Shown here piece after piece: positions 42,855 to 51,370 of a stretch of 64,000 nt of DNA. A program made the translations under genes and the position numbers. The DNA comes from Agromyces ramosus (GTDB lineage: Bacteria > Actinomycetota > Actinomycetes > Actinomycetales > Microbacteriaceae). How positions within the stretch are numbered: the stretch's first letter is position 1; each line of letters begins with the position of its first letter. The notes beneath the pieces are model-generated. The model did not search any database. It worked only from the letters and a program-made list of their open reading frames with translations, and was not told the DNA's origin. The stretch covers positions 434,001 to 498,000 of the forward strand of contig NZ_SGWY01000001.1 in the NCBI RefSeq assembly GCF_004216665.1. The letters run 5' to 3'.

Positions 42855-44434
42855 GTGTTGGCGAGGTTGTCGCCGCAGAGGAAGAAGCCCGTCGTGAGCG
42901 TGTCGATGGCCTGCTTGGTGTCGTCCGAGACGTCGCCGAGCGCGTAGATCGCGAACGTCAGCGTGGAGCCGTCCTGCGCGCGGATGACGCCGGACAGCGT
43001 GTACCCGGTCTCGATCCAGCCGGTCTTCGCCGACACGGCGCCGTCGGCCACCGCGTTGTCGCCCGCGAATCGGTCGCTGTACGAGAGCGAGCCGCGCTGG
43101 CCGGAGACCGGCAGCCCGTCCATGATGACGCCGAGGTGGGCCTCCCGCGCATTGATCTTCGCGAACAGCCGTGTGAGGTACGACGGCGGAACCGCGTTGT
43201 TGTCGCTGAGGCCCGAGCCGTCCACCACCGTGATGCCGGCGGTGTCGATGCCGTAGGGGGCGAGGCCCTGCAGGACGGCCTCGTTGATGGCGCCGAAGGT
43301 GTTGCCCGTGCCCGCCTCGATCGCGACGAGTCGGGCCAGCATCTCCGCGACGGTGTTGTCCGAGACGACGAGCGCCTTGTCGATGAGCTGCGCGACGGTC
43401 GGAGACGCCACCTGCCCGAGCTGCGCGGCGCCCGCGGGAGCCGTTCCCCGCTCGATCACGGAGATGCCCCCGAGCTCGGAGGCGAACGCATCGCCGGCGC
43501 GGCCGATCGGATCGCCGCTGCGCCACGACGTGTTCGCACCGGGGTCGTCGCGGTCGCCGTCGACCTGGAGGGCGGTGATGTTCGACATGTAGCCGAACTC
43601 GCGCTCCGCCGGATCCCAGCTCGGCTCCCACTCATCACCGCCGAACAGGCTCGCATCGAGGACGAGCTTGGTGAGGGGCGGGTTGGCGGGGTCCGCGTCC
43701 CATGCGGCCCGCACCTGGGCGGCGAGCTCGTCGAGGTGGGCGGCGCCGGGATACACGGTCTCCGTTCCGCTCGGCGTACGGGAGAGGGTGACGTCGCCGC
43801 CGCCGACGAGGACCACGGAGCCCGGCTCCGCGCCCTTCACCACGGTCGTGGTGGCCCGATGGTCGGGACCGAGCACCGTGAGGGCGGCCGCCGACGTCAG
43901 CACCTTCATGACGCTCGCCGTGCGCGAGGGGGTCGTGCCGCCGCGGTCGTAGAGCACCTCACCGGTCGCGGCGTTGACGACCTGTGCCTGCAGGTTCGCG
44001 AGGCGCCCGTCGGCCGCGCGATCGGCGACCGAGCACGTGCGGATGCGGCTCGCCGCTGCGGCGGCGGCGGGCGCCGGGCGCGCCGGGTCCGCCGTCGGCG
44101 TCGGGGTCGAGGTCGCCGCGATCGCCTCGACGTCGCCCCCGCCGGACACGGCGGCACCGGCGAAGACGGCTCCCGTGCCGAGCAGGGCGAGGGCGAGGGC
44201 GCCGCCGGTGATCGAGAGGGCGAGCCGGTGCCTCCGCGCGAAGGCGGCGACGGATGCGCCGACGCCCGTTGCGCCGGCAGGGGTCGTCGCGTCAGCGGTC
44301 GTGTCGGCGTCGGCGGCGTTCGTGCCGGCCGTCGCGCCGGGGTGCTCGCCGGGGGTCGCCGCCGAGTCCGCGCTGTCGCGCCGGGGGTCGCCGGGCGTCG
44401 TGGGCTCGCCCGCGGCATCCGTCTCGTCGGTCAT
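42851..44434 (-). CDS. dacB: D-alanyl-D-alanine carboxypeptidase/endopeptidase (PBP4 family)
   Basis: Trims peptidoglycan peptides outside the membrane. The 527-aa protein has a 65-residue Ala/Thr/Asp-rich cytoplasmic N-terminus, one membrane helix (about 71-95), then an S13 peptidase domain. Ser174 and Lys177 in RTASVMKVLT form SxxK; VSDNTVAEM is the SxN motif and SAKTGWIE is KTG. A long insertion between SxxK and SxN is typical of the PBP4 class. It overlaps the M20 gene by ATGA. Confidence 0.92.
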   Translation of the reverse strand: MTDETDAAGEPTTPGDPRRDSADSAATPGEHPGATAGTNAADADTTADATTPAGATGVGASVAAFARRHRLALSITGGALALALLGTGAVFAGAAVSGGGDVEAIAATSTPTPTADPARPAPAAAAAASRIRTCSVADRAADGRLANLQAQVVNAATGEVLYDRGGTTPSRTASVMKVLTSAAALTVLGPDHRATTTVVKGAEPGSVVLVGGGDVTLSRTPSGTETVYPGAAHLDELAAQVRAAWDADPANPPLTKLVLDASLFGGDEWEPSWDPAEREFGYMSNITALQVDGDRDDPGANTSWRSGDPIGRAGDAFASELGGISVIERGTAPAGAAQLGQVASPTVAQLIDKALVVSDNTVAEMLARLVAIEAGTGNTFGAINEAVLQGLAPYGIDTAGITVVDGSGLSDNNAVPPSYLTRLFAKINAREAHLGVIMDGLPVSGQRGSLSYSDRFAGDNAVADGAVSAKTGWIETGYTLSGVIRAQDGSTLTFAIYALGDVSDDTKQAIDTLTTGFFLCGDNLANT

Positions 44435-44530
44435 CCGGGGAATTGTACGCGGCGCCCCGGAGCGCAAGCTGACCGTCGCCCGAACGCACGCTGGGCGCGC
44501 GACCGGCCGACGGCGGGAGCCGCTGCGGGA

Positions 44531-45514
44531 TCACTCGCCGGGGTAGCGCAGCCCGATCTGCTCGCGGATCGTGTCGAGCGTGCCCATGATCGCGACGGTC
44601 TCGTCGATCGTGAGGAGGTCGCCGCGGAGGTCGCCCCCGGCCACCAGTCGCTCGACCGCCTCGGCCTGGAAGTGCATGCCGCGGCCCGTCACCTCGGAGC
44701 GGAACTCCTCGACGATGGTGCCGTCGGCGGCCACCACGCGGAACGTCGTCGGCGTGTACCAGACGCGATCGATCTCGATCCGGGCGAGCGTGCCGATCAC
44801 GGCGGCGGTGTTCGGGCCGAGGGTGTCGCTCGCCGAGAGCATCGACGCGACCCTGCCCCCGTCGTAGGCGAAGAGGTTGGCGATCTGCGCGTCGGCGCCG
44901 GTGCGCTTGAACGTCGCCGTGGACTGGATGGTGAGGGGGGCGCCGAACAGGTCCCACGAGAACGACACCGGGTAGATGCCGAGGTCGAGCAACGCGCCGC
45001 CGCCCAGCTCGAGCGCGTTGATGCGGTGCAGCGGGTCGTCCGAGAGCTTCTGGGTGTGGTCGGCGATGAGCGTGCGCACCTCGCCGAGCGCGCCGTCGGC
45101 GATGAGTTCCCGGATGCGCACCATGTGGGGCAGGTACCTCGTCCACATCGCCTCGAGGGCCAGCAGCCCGCGCCCCGCGGCGAGGTCGGCGATCTCCTGC
45201 GCCTCCCGCGCGTTCACCGTGAACGGCTTCTCGACCAGCACGTGCTTGCCGGCCTCGAGCACCAGTCGGGCGTTGGCGGCGTGCAGCGGATGCGGCGTGG
45301 ACACGTACACCACGTCGACGTCGGGATCGGCGACGAGCGCCTCGTAGCTCGCGTGGGCGTTCGGGATGTCGAACTCGGCCGCGAACGCGTCGGCTGCGGC
45401 CTGCGATCGGGATCCGACCGCCTGCACCGTGAATCCGTTGAGCTTCAGGTCGTTCGTGAAGGCGTGGGCGATGCCGCCCGTCGCGAGGATGCCCCAGCGC
45501 AGTCGATCGGTCAT
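44531..45514 (-). CDS. Gfo/Idh/MocA-family oxidoreductase
   Basis: A 327-residue NAD(P)-dependent sugar or polyol dehydrogenase. The N-terminal Rossmann has WGILATGGIAHAF (residues 7-19); the family motif is GKHVLVEKPFTVNAREA, with the catalytic Lys. The C-terminal GFO_IDH_MocA domain carries GGGALLDLGIYPV with the conserved Asp and Tyr. It resembles trans-1,2-dihydrobenzene-1,2-diol/D-xylose dehydrogenases. Monocistronic; the substrate is unknown. Confidence 0.9.
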   Translation of the reverse strand: MTDRLRWGILATGGIAHAFTNDLKLNGFTVQAVGSRSQAAADAFAAEFDIPNAHASYEALVADPDVDVVYVSTPHPLHAANARLVLEAGKHVLVEKPFTVNAREAQEIADLAAGRGLLALEAMWTRYLPHMVRIRELIADGALGEVRTLIADHTQKLSDDPLHRINALELGGGALLDLGIYPVSFSWDLFGAPLTIQSTATFKRTGADAQIANLFAYDGGRVASMLSASDTLGPNTAAVIGTLARIEIDRVWYTPTTFRVVAADGTIVEEFRSEVTGRGMHFQAEAVERLVAGGDLRGDLLTIDETVAIMGTLDTIREQIGLRYPGE

Positions 45515-45642
45515 TGCGCCAGCCTACTGGGCACGATCGTGCGCATTCGCGGCGGCCCACGCGGTTCGCCCGCAGGATCGGCACGTGCGGCGCCCGCCGT
45601 CAAGGGATTGATCGTCGATTGGCCCTGCGGTACTCGTTGAGC

Positions 45643-45993
45643 ATGGAGCGCATCTACTACGCGGGCGACCGCTTCCTCACCGGAACCGATATCGCGCGGG
45701 CGCTCGTCGCCTATGCGGCGGCCCTCGCCCAGCAGGGCAGCGCCGGCGCGATCGAGATCCCCGTGCGGCACGAGCAGGACGGTCGGCCGGGCGTGGTCAA
45801 CTTCCTCGTCGGCCCCGCGAGCCAGCTCGTCACCGAGAGCGTGGAGGCCGACGGCTACGACGAGGTGCGCGACGAAGCACTCGTCGCCCGCCTGCAGGGC
45901 CTCATCGCGGAACTCGCGCCGATGCATCCGGTGGCGAGCACGTCGGCGCCCGATCGCGACACGGTCGACTACGACTGGACCGACGAGGTCTAG
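45643..45993 (+). CDS. Small protein, paralogue of the convergent gene at 45990-46208
   Basis: A 116-residue protein beginning MERIYYAGDRFLTGTDIARALVAYAAAL, with IEIPVRHEQDGRPGVVNFLVGPASQL in the middle and an acidic tail. The first ~65 residues align with the next gene: shared RI-(I)YAG-F start, V-H-GRP and LVGP. The stop TAG overlaps the convergent gene in CTAG (45990-45993). It belongs to a Microbacteriaceae-type small-protein family I cannot name. Confidence 0.7.
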   Translation: MERIYYAGDRFLTGTDIARALVAYAAALAQQGSAGAIEIPVRHEQDGRPGVVNFLVGPASQLVTESVEADGYDEVRDEALVARLQGLIAELAPMHPVASTSAPDRDTVDYDWTDEV

Positions 45994-46208
45994 ACCGGGC
46001 GCTCGTCGGGGATCGGCATCAGCGCGATCGGGATGCCCGGCCCGACCAGGATGTCGGCCGGCTGCGGGCGCCCCTCGCCGTGGTTGACCCGGACCCAGAC
46101 GGCGCGGCCGTTCCGGTTGGCCTCCTCGATGTCCGCCTTCATCTGCTCGAAGTCCTCCTCGCCGATGGAGAACTCGCGGCCGGCGTAGATGATGCCGATG
46201 CGCTTCAT
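45990..46208 (-). CDS. Small protein, short paralogue of the convergent gene at 45643-45993
   Basis: A 72-residue protein, MKRIGIIYAGREFSIGEEDFEQMKADIEEANRNGRAVWVRVNHGEGRPQPADILVGPGIPIALMPIPDERPV in outline. It has the same RI-YAG-F, V-H-GRP and LVGP landmarks as the convergent gene. It overlaps the DUF7882 gene by ATGA, so the two are translationally coupled. Function unknown. Confidence 0.75.
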   Translation of the reverse strand: MKRIGIIYAGREFSIGEEDFEQMKADIEEANRNGRAVWVRVNHGEGRPQPADILVGPGIPIALMPIPDERPV

Positions 46209-46531
46209 GGCTCCCGCTCTCCGCTGGGCCCCGACTCCTCGGGCTCCGGCATCAGGTGCAATCCGCCCGGTGAGTTCGCCGCGCTCATGAGCAGGTCGAT
46301 CCAGGCGCGGTTGATCGACGGCTGGCGCCCGCCCGCGTACTTGAAGTACAGCGGGATGGTGGGATGGATCCAGAGTGCGCTGCGACCGTCACCGACCGCG
46401 GGATCGTCGCGCCAGCTGAAGTAGAACGACTCCGCGCGGCGCAGCTTGGCGCCGATGACGAGTTGCAGGTGTGCGAGCACGCGGTCGTCGAAGTCGACGG
46501 TCAGCGTGGAATCGTAGGTGAGCTTGCCCAC
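46205..46531 (-). CDS. DUF7882-type small protein (Microbacteriaceae)
   Basis: A 108-residue protein with the family pattern GKLTYDSTLTVDFDDRVLAHLQLVIGAKLRRAESFYFSWRDDP then SALWIHPTIPLYFKYAGGRQPSINRAWIDLLMSAANSPGGL. Members are sometimes mislabelled as DNA ligases. The GTG start at 46531 follows a strong GAGGGAGG site. It is coupled by ATGA to the small paralogue gene. The function is unknown; the family is widespread in Microbacteriaceae. Confidence 0.85.
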   Translation of the reverse strand: MGKLTYDSTLTVDFDDRVLAHLQLVIGAKLRRAESFYFSWRDDPAVGDGRSALWIHPTIPLYFKYAGGRQPSINRAWIDLLMSAANSPGGLHLMPEPEESGPSGEREP

Positions 46532-46686
46532 CGGACCTCCCTCGAACGTCCCGCGCGATCGGGTCGTCGCGGCAGTCGTCGGCCCCAAGGATAGTGCGGG
46601 CCCGCCCCTGCCGCGCCCCCTTGACGCCGCGCCCGACGGTGGTATGGACCCCCGAACTGGGTCGCGCGGCGAGCCCGCTCGGGGAC

Positions 46687-46692
46687 TATCCT
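46687..46692 (+). promoter_or_regulatory. -10 hexamer of a leaderless promoter
   Basis: TATCCT ends 6 nt before ATG 46699, with no ribosome-binding site. It drives the two SGNH hydrolase genes. Confidence 0.5.
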
Positions 46693-46698
46693 CCGGGC

Positions 46699-47499
46699 AT
46701 GACAACGCTGTCGAGAACCCGGCGTCTCCTGACGCTCGCCAGCGCATCGATCCTCGTCGCCTCGGCGGCGGTCGTCGGTGCCCTTCCCGCGAACGCCGCC
46801 CCCGGCGGCGAACCCGGACCACCCGCGGCAGGCAAGGTCGCCTACGCTGCGCTCGGCGACTCGTACGCGGCCGGCGTCGGCGGCGGCGACTACCTCGACG
46901 AATGCTTCCTGAGCCCGAACGGCTACGCCGCGCAGCTCGCGAGCGACCCCGGCAACGTGCACGTCGCCCTGAACGGATGCATCGGAGCGACGACGACCGA
47001 CGTGCTCGGGCAGCTCGGCGGAATCGATCATCGCACGCGCTCGATCACCCTCACGGTCGGCGCCAACGACCTCGGTCTCGCCGCCGTCACCGCGGCGTGC
47101 CTGGGCGGCCCGATGGAGGCATGCCTGGCGGCGATCGCCGAGGCACAGGCCGACCTCGGCCCGATGGCCGTGAGCCTCAGCACCACCCTGGCGGCGATCC
47201 GTGCCGCGGCCCCGAAGGCGGAGGTGATCGTCACCGGGTATCCCGTGCTCCTCGAGCCCACGGTCGACCCGTCGGGCGGAGCGCTGGCCATCGCCATCGC
47301 CGCCCTCAACTCGACGATCGCGGGCGTCGTGGCCGCGGCGGGCCCCGGGTTCGAGTTCGTCGACGTGACCGAGGAGTTCGCCGGTCACGGCATCGGAAGC
47401 CTCGACCCCTGGATCGTCGCGCCGCCGGCGCTCGACGCGTTCCACCCGAACATCGCCGGCCACACCGCCTACGCGGACGCGATCCGGGCCGTCCAGTGA
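46699..47499 (+). CDS. Secreted SGNH/GDSL hydrolase (first of tandem pair)
   Basis: A 266-residue protein with an N-terminal signal peptide (RTRRLLTLASASILVASAAVVGALPANA, cleavage after ANA). An SGNH esterase domain follows: block I ALGDSYAAGVG (Ser), block III VGANDLG (Asn), and catalytic AFHPNIAGH (Asp/His equivalents). Cys pairs suggest disulfides. Such proteins act as extracellular esterases or lipases. It overlaps the next SGNH gene by GTGA. Confidence 0.88.
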   Translation: MTTLSRTRRLLTLASASILVASAAVVGALPANAAPGGEPGPPAAGKVAYAALGDSYAAGVGGGDYLDECFLSPNGYAAQLASDPGNVHVALNGCIGATTTDVLGQLGGIDHRTRSITLTVGANDLGLAAVTAACLGGPMEACLAAIAEAQADLGPMAVSLSTTLAAIRAAAPKAEVIVTGYPVLLEPTVDPSGGALAIAIAALNSTIAGVVAAAGPGFEFVDVTEEFAGHGIGSLDPWIVAPPALDAFHPNIAGHTAYADAIRAVQ

Positions 47500-48389
47500 C
47501 CTCGGCGGGGACGGCGCCGACGACCACTCGTCGGCGGGCGATGCTGCTCGCGACCGCGCTGCTCGCGACGCTGGGCCTGGCCTTCGGCTGGGTCGCGGTC
47601 GGACCGGCGGACGGTGCGGGCGCCGTCGTCGTCACGGGCAAGGGCGACAAGCCCGGGAAGCCGGGGGGCGGCGGTGGGGGCGGTGGCGGCGGGACGACGG
47701 AGCTCGAGTACGCCGCCGTCGGCGATTCGTTCGCCGCCGGTGTCGGCGCGCGCAGCTATCTCGAATCCACCTGCTACACGAGCGCCAAGGGCTACCCCAA
47801 GCTCCTCGATGCCGAGGCCGATCTGCGCCTGGTGGCGCTCCCCGCGTGCTCGGGCGCCTCCACCGCCGAGGTGATCGCGGGCCAGGTGCCCGCGGTCCCG
47901 ACGACCGCCACTCGTGTGACGCTCACGGTGGGCGGCAACGACGTGGGCTTCGCCGCGGTCATGCAGAACTGCTTCGTGATCGTGACGAGCTCATGCGAGT
48001 CCACCATCCTGAGCGGGGAGGCCCTCGTCGCGAACGGCACGGTCACGGCGAACGTCGCCGCGGCCGTCCAGGCGGTCCGTGCGCGGGTCCCGGGAGCGAA
48101 GGTGATCGTCACGGGGTATCCGCTGCTCTTCCACCTCCCGAACGCGCGGTACCAGTGGGCGGAGCGTGTCAATCAGGGCACCGTCGCGCTCAACGACGCC
48201 ATCGAGGCGGCCGCCGCAGCGAACCAGGCGGTGTTCGTCGACGTGGAGGGGGCGTTCGCGGGCCACGGCATCGGCAGCTCCATCCCGTGGATCAACGACT
48301 GGAACTGGTTCCGCTACGTCGACGGCTTCCACCCGACCGCCACCGGATACGTCGCATACGCGACGGAGATCCGGAAGGCGATCGGCTGA
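47496..48389 (+). CDS. Secreted SGNH/GDSL hydrolase (second of tandem pair)
   Basis: A 297-residue paralogue of the upstream gene. It has a signal peptide or anchor (RRRAMLLATALLATLGLAFGWVAVG), a low-complexity linker with about ten consecutive Gly after KGDKPGKP, then the SGNH domain: AVGDSFAAGVG, VGGNDVGFAAV, and GFHPTATGY with the catalytic Asp/His region. Four Cys may form disulfides. Translation is coupled to the first gene (GTG start in GTGA). The ATG at 47541 is an alternative start. It ends at a strong terminator. Confidence 0.87.
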   Translation: MTSAGTAPTTTRRRAMLLATALLATLGLAFGWVAVGPADGAGAVVVTGKGDKPGKPGGGGGGGGGGTTELEYAAVGDSFAAGVGARSYLESTCYTSAKGYPKLLDAEADLRLVALPACSGASTAEVIAGQVPAVPTTATRVTLTVGGNDVGFAAVMQNCFVIVTSSCESTILSGEALVANGTVTANVAAAVQAVRARVPGAKVIVTGYPLLFHLPNARYQWAERVNQGTVALNDAIEAAAAANQAVFVDVEGAFAGHGIGSSIPWINDWNWFRYVDGFHPTATGYVAYATEIRKAIG

Positions 48390-48406
48390 CGCGGACCTCC
48401 CGGACG

Positions 48407-48440
48407 CACGAAGGGCCCGGATCTCTCCGGGCCCTTCGTG
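48407..48440. terminator. Bidirectional terminator between SGNH gene and tRNA-Thr
   Basis: A 14-bp perfect stem, CACGAAGGGCCCGG / CCGGGCCCTTCGTG, with a 6-nt loop ATCTCT. It can terminate the SGNH operon on the plus strand and the tRNA on the minus strand. Confidence 0.85.
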
Positions 48441-48448
48441 GCGTTCCG

Positions 48449-48521
48449 AGCCGCCTGTGGGAATCGAACCCACGACCTTCTCATTACGAGTGAGACGCTC
48501 TGCCGACTGAGCTAAGGCGGC
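48449..48521 (-). tRNA. tRNA-Thr (anticodon CGT)
   Basis: On the minus strand the acceptor stem GCCGCCT/AGGCGGC closes a normal cloverleaf. The D-arm is AGCTCAGTCGGCAGAGC, the anticodon stem TCTCA/TGAGA with loop CTCGTAA (anticodon CGT), and the T-arm carries GGTTCGATTCC. It is 73 nt; CCA is not encoded. CGT reads the ACG threonine codon. Confidence 0.97.
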
Positions 48522-48600
48522 GTGGCATCCGGTCTCGCCTGGGCGATCCGGCTGGCACGAGAATCTATGTTAGCGGGTTTCGCGCGTGCCGATGACCACG

Positions 48601-50163
48601 TCAGCACATCGGATCGCTGGCGGGAACCGTGCCCTCGATGAGGAATCCCTCGACGGCCTGGCTCACGCACGCATTGGACTTGTTGTAGGCCGTGTGGCCC
48701 TCGCCCTCGTAGGTGACGAGCACGCCGCTCTCGAGCTGGTCGGCGAGCGCGACGGCCCATTCGTACGGCGTGGCCGGGTCGCCCGTCGTGCCGACGACGA
48801 GGATCGGCGCGGCCCCCGCGGCATGGATCTCGACCCGCTCCCGATCGCTCACGACGGGCCAGTTGACGCAGCCGAGGTCGCCGTAGCCGAAGTAGGGCCC
48901 GATGGTCGGGGCCGCCGCTGAGATCGCCGCGGCCTTCTCGCGCATGACGGCGACGTCTGCCTGGTAGGTGTAGTCGAGGCAGTTGATGGCACGGAACGAC
49001 TCGGTGGAGTTGTCGCGATAGGTGCCGTCCTCGTTGCGGCCGTAGTATCCGTCGGCGAAGGACAGCGCGACGTCGGCCTCGCCGAACATGACCGACTCGA
49101 ACATCTGGCTGAGGTAGGGCCACGACTCGGAGCTGTAGAGCGGGTAGATGATCGCCGTGAGGAGCGTGTCGGCCCCGACCATGCGGCCGTCGGTGGCCCG
49201 AAGCGGGCTCGCGTCGACCGACGCGAGCAGGCGGCTCACCTCGGCCATGCCGTCGTCGACGGTGCCGTCGAACGGGCATTCCGTGCCCGTGAGGCAGTCG
49301 CCAAGGTACGCGCGGAGGGCCTGCTCGAAGCCGACCGCCTGCGCCTCGGTGACCTCGGCGTCGCTCGCCGAGGGGTCGATGGCCCCGTCGAGCACGAGCC
49401 TGCCGACGTGGTCGGGGTAGAGGTCCGCGTACGTCGCCCCGAGGAAGGTGCCGTAGGAGTAGCCGAGGTAGTTGAGCTGCTCGTCGCCGAGAATGGCGCG
49501 GAGCAGGTCGAGGTCGCGCGCCGCGCTCACCGTGTCGACCTTGCCGAGCAACTCACCGGTCTTGTCGCTGCAGGCCTCGCCGAACTCGGCGGCCGCCGAG
49601 CCGACGAGGTCGATCCACTCGTCGCTGCCGCGTTCCGCCGGCACGATGCCGTAGAGGTAGTCGTCCATCTGCGCCGCGTCGTAGCACGCGACCGCCGACG
49701 ACCGGCCGACGCCGCGCGGATCGAAGCCGACCACGTCGAAGCGCTGCATGAGCGGCTCGCCGACGGCGTAGTCGAGCGACTCGGCGATGAACTCGTAGCC
49801 CGAACCACCGGGGCCCCCGGGGTTCACGAGGAGCGACCCGATGCGGTCGCCCGTGGCGACGTGCCGCACGAGCGCGAGCTCGACCTCGCCGTCGCCCGGA
49901 CGCTCCCAGTCGAGCGGTGCCGTGGCGGTGGCGCAGCTCAAGCCGTCGCCGCAGTCCTCCCACTCGAGGACCTGGGAGTAGAACGGGCGGAGGTCCTCGG
50001 CGACGTCCTCGCCGGTGGGCGTGGAGACCGGCTTCGCCGGGCTCAGGAACGTCGGCATGCAGCCCGTGAGGACGAGCAGGGCGGCGAGCGCGACCGCCGC
50101 GATGCCGGCTCGGGGGGCGCGCGGCATCCGGCCGGTGCGGCTCGTGCTGCGTCTGCCGGTCAT
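48601..50163 (-). CDS. Secreted lipoprotein-type alpha/beta hydrolase (TAP-like C-terminus)
   Basis: A 520-residue exported hydrolase. The N-terminus has a lipoprotein signal with lipobox LTGC near residue 35. The fold has LLVNPGGPGGSG (oxyanion region), nucleophile LGYSYGTFLG, and a C-terminal TAP-like domain with the Asp in GTTGDPATPYEWA and His in EGEGHTAY. The family (Streptomyces tripeptidyl aminopeptidases, mycobacterial CaeA/Hip1-like) includes peptidases and esterases. It overlaps holB by ATGA. Confidence 0.9.
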   Translation of the reverse strand: MTGRRSTSRTGRMPRAPRAGIAAVALAALLVLTGCMPTFLSPAKPVSTPTGEDVAEDLRPFYSQVLEWEDCGDGLSCATATAPLDWERPGDGEVELALVRHVATGDRIGSLLVNPGGPGGSGYEFIAESLDYAVGEPLMQRFDVVGFDPRGVGRSSAVACYDAAQMDDYLYGIVPAERGSDEWIDLVGSAAAEFGEACSDKTGELLGKVDTVSAARDLDLLRAILGDEQLNYLGYSYGTFLGATYADLYPDHVGRLVLDGAIDPSASDAEVTEAQAVGFEQALRAYLGDCLTGTECPFDGTVDDGMAEVSRLLASVDASPLRATDGRMVGADTLLTAIIYPLYSSESWPYLSQMFESVMFGEADVALSFADGYYGRNEDGTYRDNSTESFRAINCLDYTYQADVAVMREKAAAISAAAPTIGPYFGYGDLGCVNWPVVSDRERVEIHAAGAAPILVVGTTGDPATPYEWAVALADQLESGVLVTYEGEGHTAYNKSNACVSQAVEGFLIEGTVPASDPMC

Positions 50164-51326
50164 GCGGCTCCCCGTTCGGTCGTGGCGGTGCGGATGGCGG
50201 AGACGAGCATCGCCTCGAGTGCGAGCGCGGGCTGGACGTTCCCCTCGATGCGCTCCCGGGCCTGCTGGATGGCGTCGAGCGTCGCGAGCGTGCGCGCCGG
50301 CGTGGCGGACGCCGCGGCACGGCGCATCGGATCGAGCAGCTCACGATTCACGAGGTCGACATCGGCATCGAGCTGGATGAGCAGGATGTCGCGGTACAGC
50401 GAGGCGAGGTCGACGAGGATGCGATCGATGCCGTCACGGAGGCTGCGCGTGGCACGGCGCTTCTGGTCGTCCTCGAGGGCCTTGAGCTGGGGTCGCAGCG
50501 CAGGGGGTACGGCCTGGCCCGGCGCGAGCCCGAGCGAGTGCAGCGCGTGCTCGCGCTCCTCGGCATCTCGGAGCTCGGTGATGGCCTTCGCGTCGTCGCC
50601 CGCGATCTCGAGGAACCGGGCGGCGGTCGCGACCGCGGTGGCTGCGGAGCGGACCTCGAGCGCGAGCCGCAGCGTCTCGCCGCGACGCCGTCTCGCCTCC
50701 TCGCTCGTGGCGAGCCGGTGCGCCATCCCGATGTGGCACTGCGCCTCGCGCGCGGACCGCTCGGCCAGCTCGGCGTCGACGCCGTCGCGTCGCACCAGGA
50801 GGGCGGCGACCTCGGCGACCGTCGGCATCTGGAGCCGAACGGTGCGGACGCGCGAGCGGATCGTGGGGATGAGGTCGGCCTCGCTCGGCGCGCACAGGAT
50901 CCACACCGTGCGCTCCGGCGGCTCCTCGAGCTCCTTCAGGAGGAAGTTCGAGGTCTGCTCGGTCATGCGATCCGCATCCTCGACGATGATCACTCGGTGC
51001 CGCCCGACCGACGGCGCATAGTGGGAACGCCGGACGATCTCGCGCACGTCGTCGCGCTTGATGATGACGCCCTCGGTGGCGAGCACGTGCAGGTCGGGAT
51101 GACTGCGCGCCTCGACCTGGATGCGGGTGGGCCGGTCGCCGTCGGGGTCGCCGGAGATCAGCGCGGTGGCGAACGCGTAGGCGAGGTTCGATCGGCCGGA
51201 TCCGGGAGGACCGGTGATGAGCCACGAGTGGGTCATCTGGTGCGACGGAGCGCCCGCGGCCTCGGCGGCGGTGCGGAACACGGCGATCGCCTGCTCCTGC
51301 CCCGTCAGCTCGGTCCACACGCTCAC
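50160..51326 (-). CDS. holB: DNA polymerase III subunit delta'
   Basis: Clamp-loader subunit. The 388-aa AAA+ protein has GPPGSGRSNLAYAF at the Walker A position, where Arg replaces the catalytic Lys, as usual for non-hydrolysing delta'. It also has sensor-like FLLKELEEPPERTVWILCAPSEADLIPTIRSR. The start is GTG 51326. It lies downstream of tmk and topA, the common actinobacterial order topA-tmk-holB. It overlaps the secreted hydrolase gene by ATGA. Confidence 0.92.
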   Translation of the reverse strand: MSVWTELTGQEQAIAVFRTAAEAAGAPSHQMTHSWLITGPPGSGRSNLAYAFATALISGDPDGDRPTRIQVEARSHPDLHVLATEGVIIKRDDVREIVRRSHYAPSVGRHRVIIVEDADRMTEQTSNFLLKELEEPPERTVWILCAPSEADLIPTIRSRVRTVRLQMPTVAEVAALLVRRDGVDAELAERSAREAQCHIGMAHRLATSEEARRRRGETLRLALEVRSAATAVATAARFLEIAGDDAKAITELRDAEEREHALHSLGLAPGQAVPPALRPQLKALEDDQKRRATRSLRDGIDRILVDLASLYRDILLIQLDADVDLVNRELLDPMRRAAASATPARTLATLDAIQQARERIEGNVQPALALEAMLVSAIRTATTERGAA

Positions 51327-51370
51327 GTCACCACGCTACCTTCCGCCGCCGACCGCGACGCCCAGACGAT

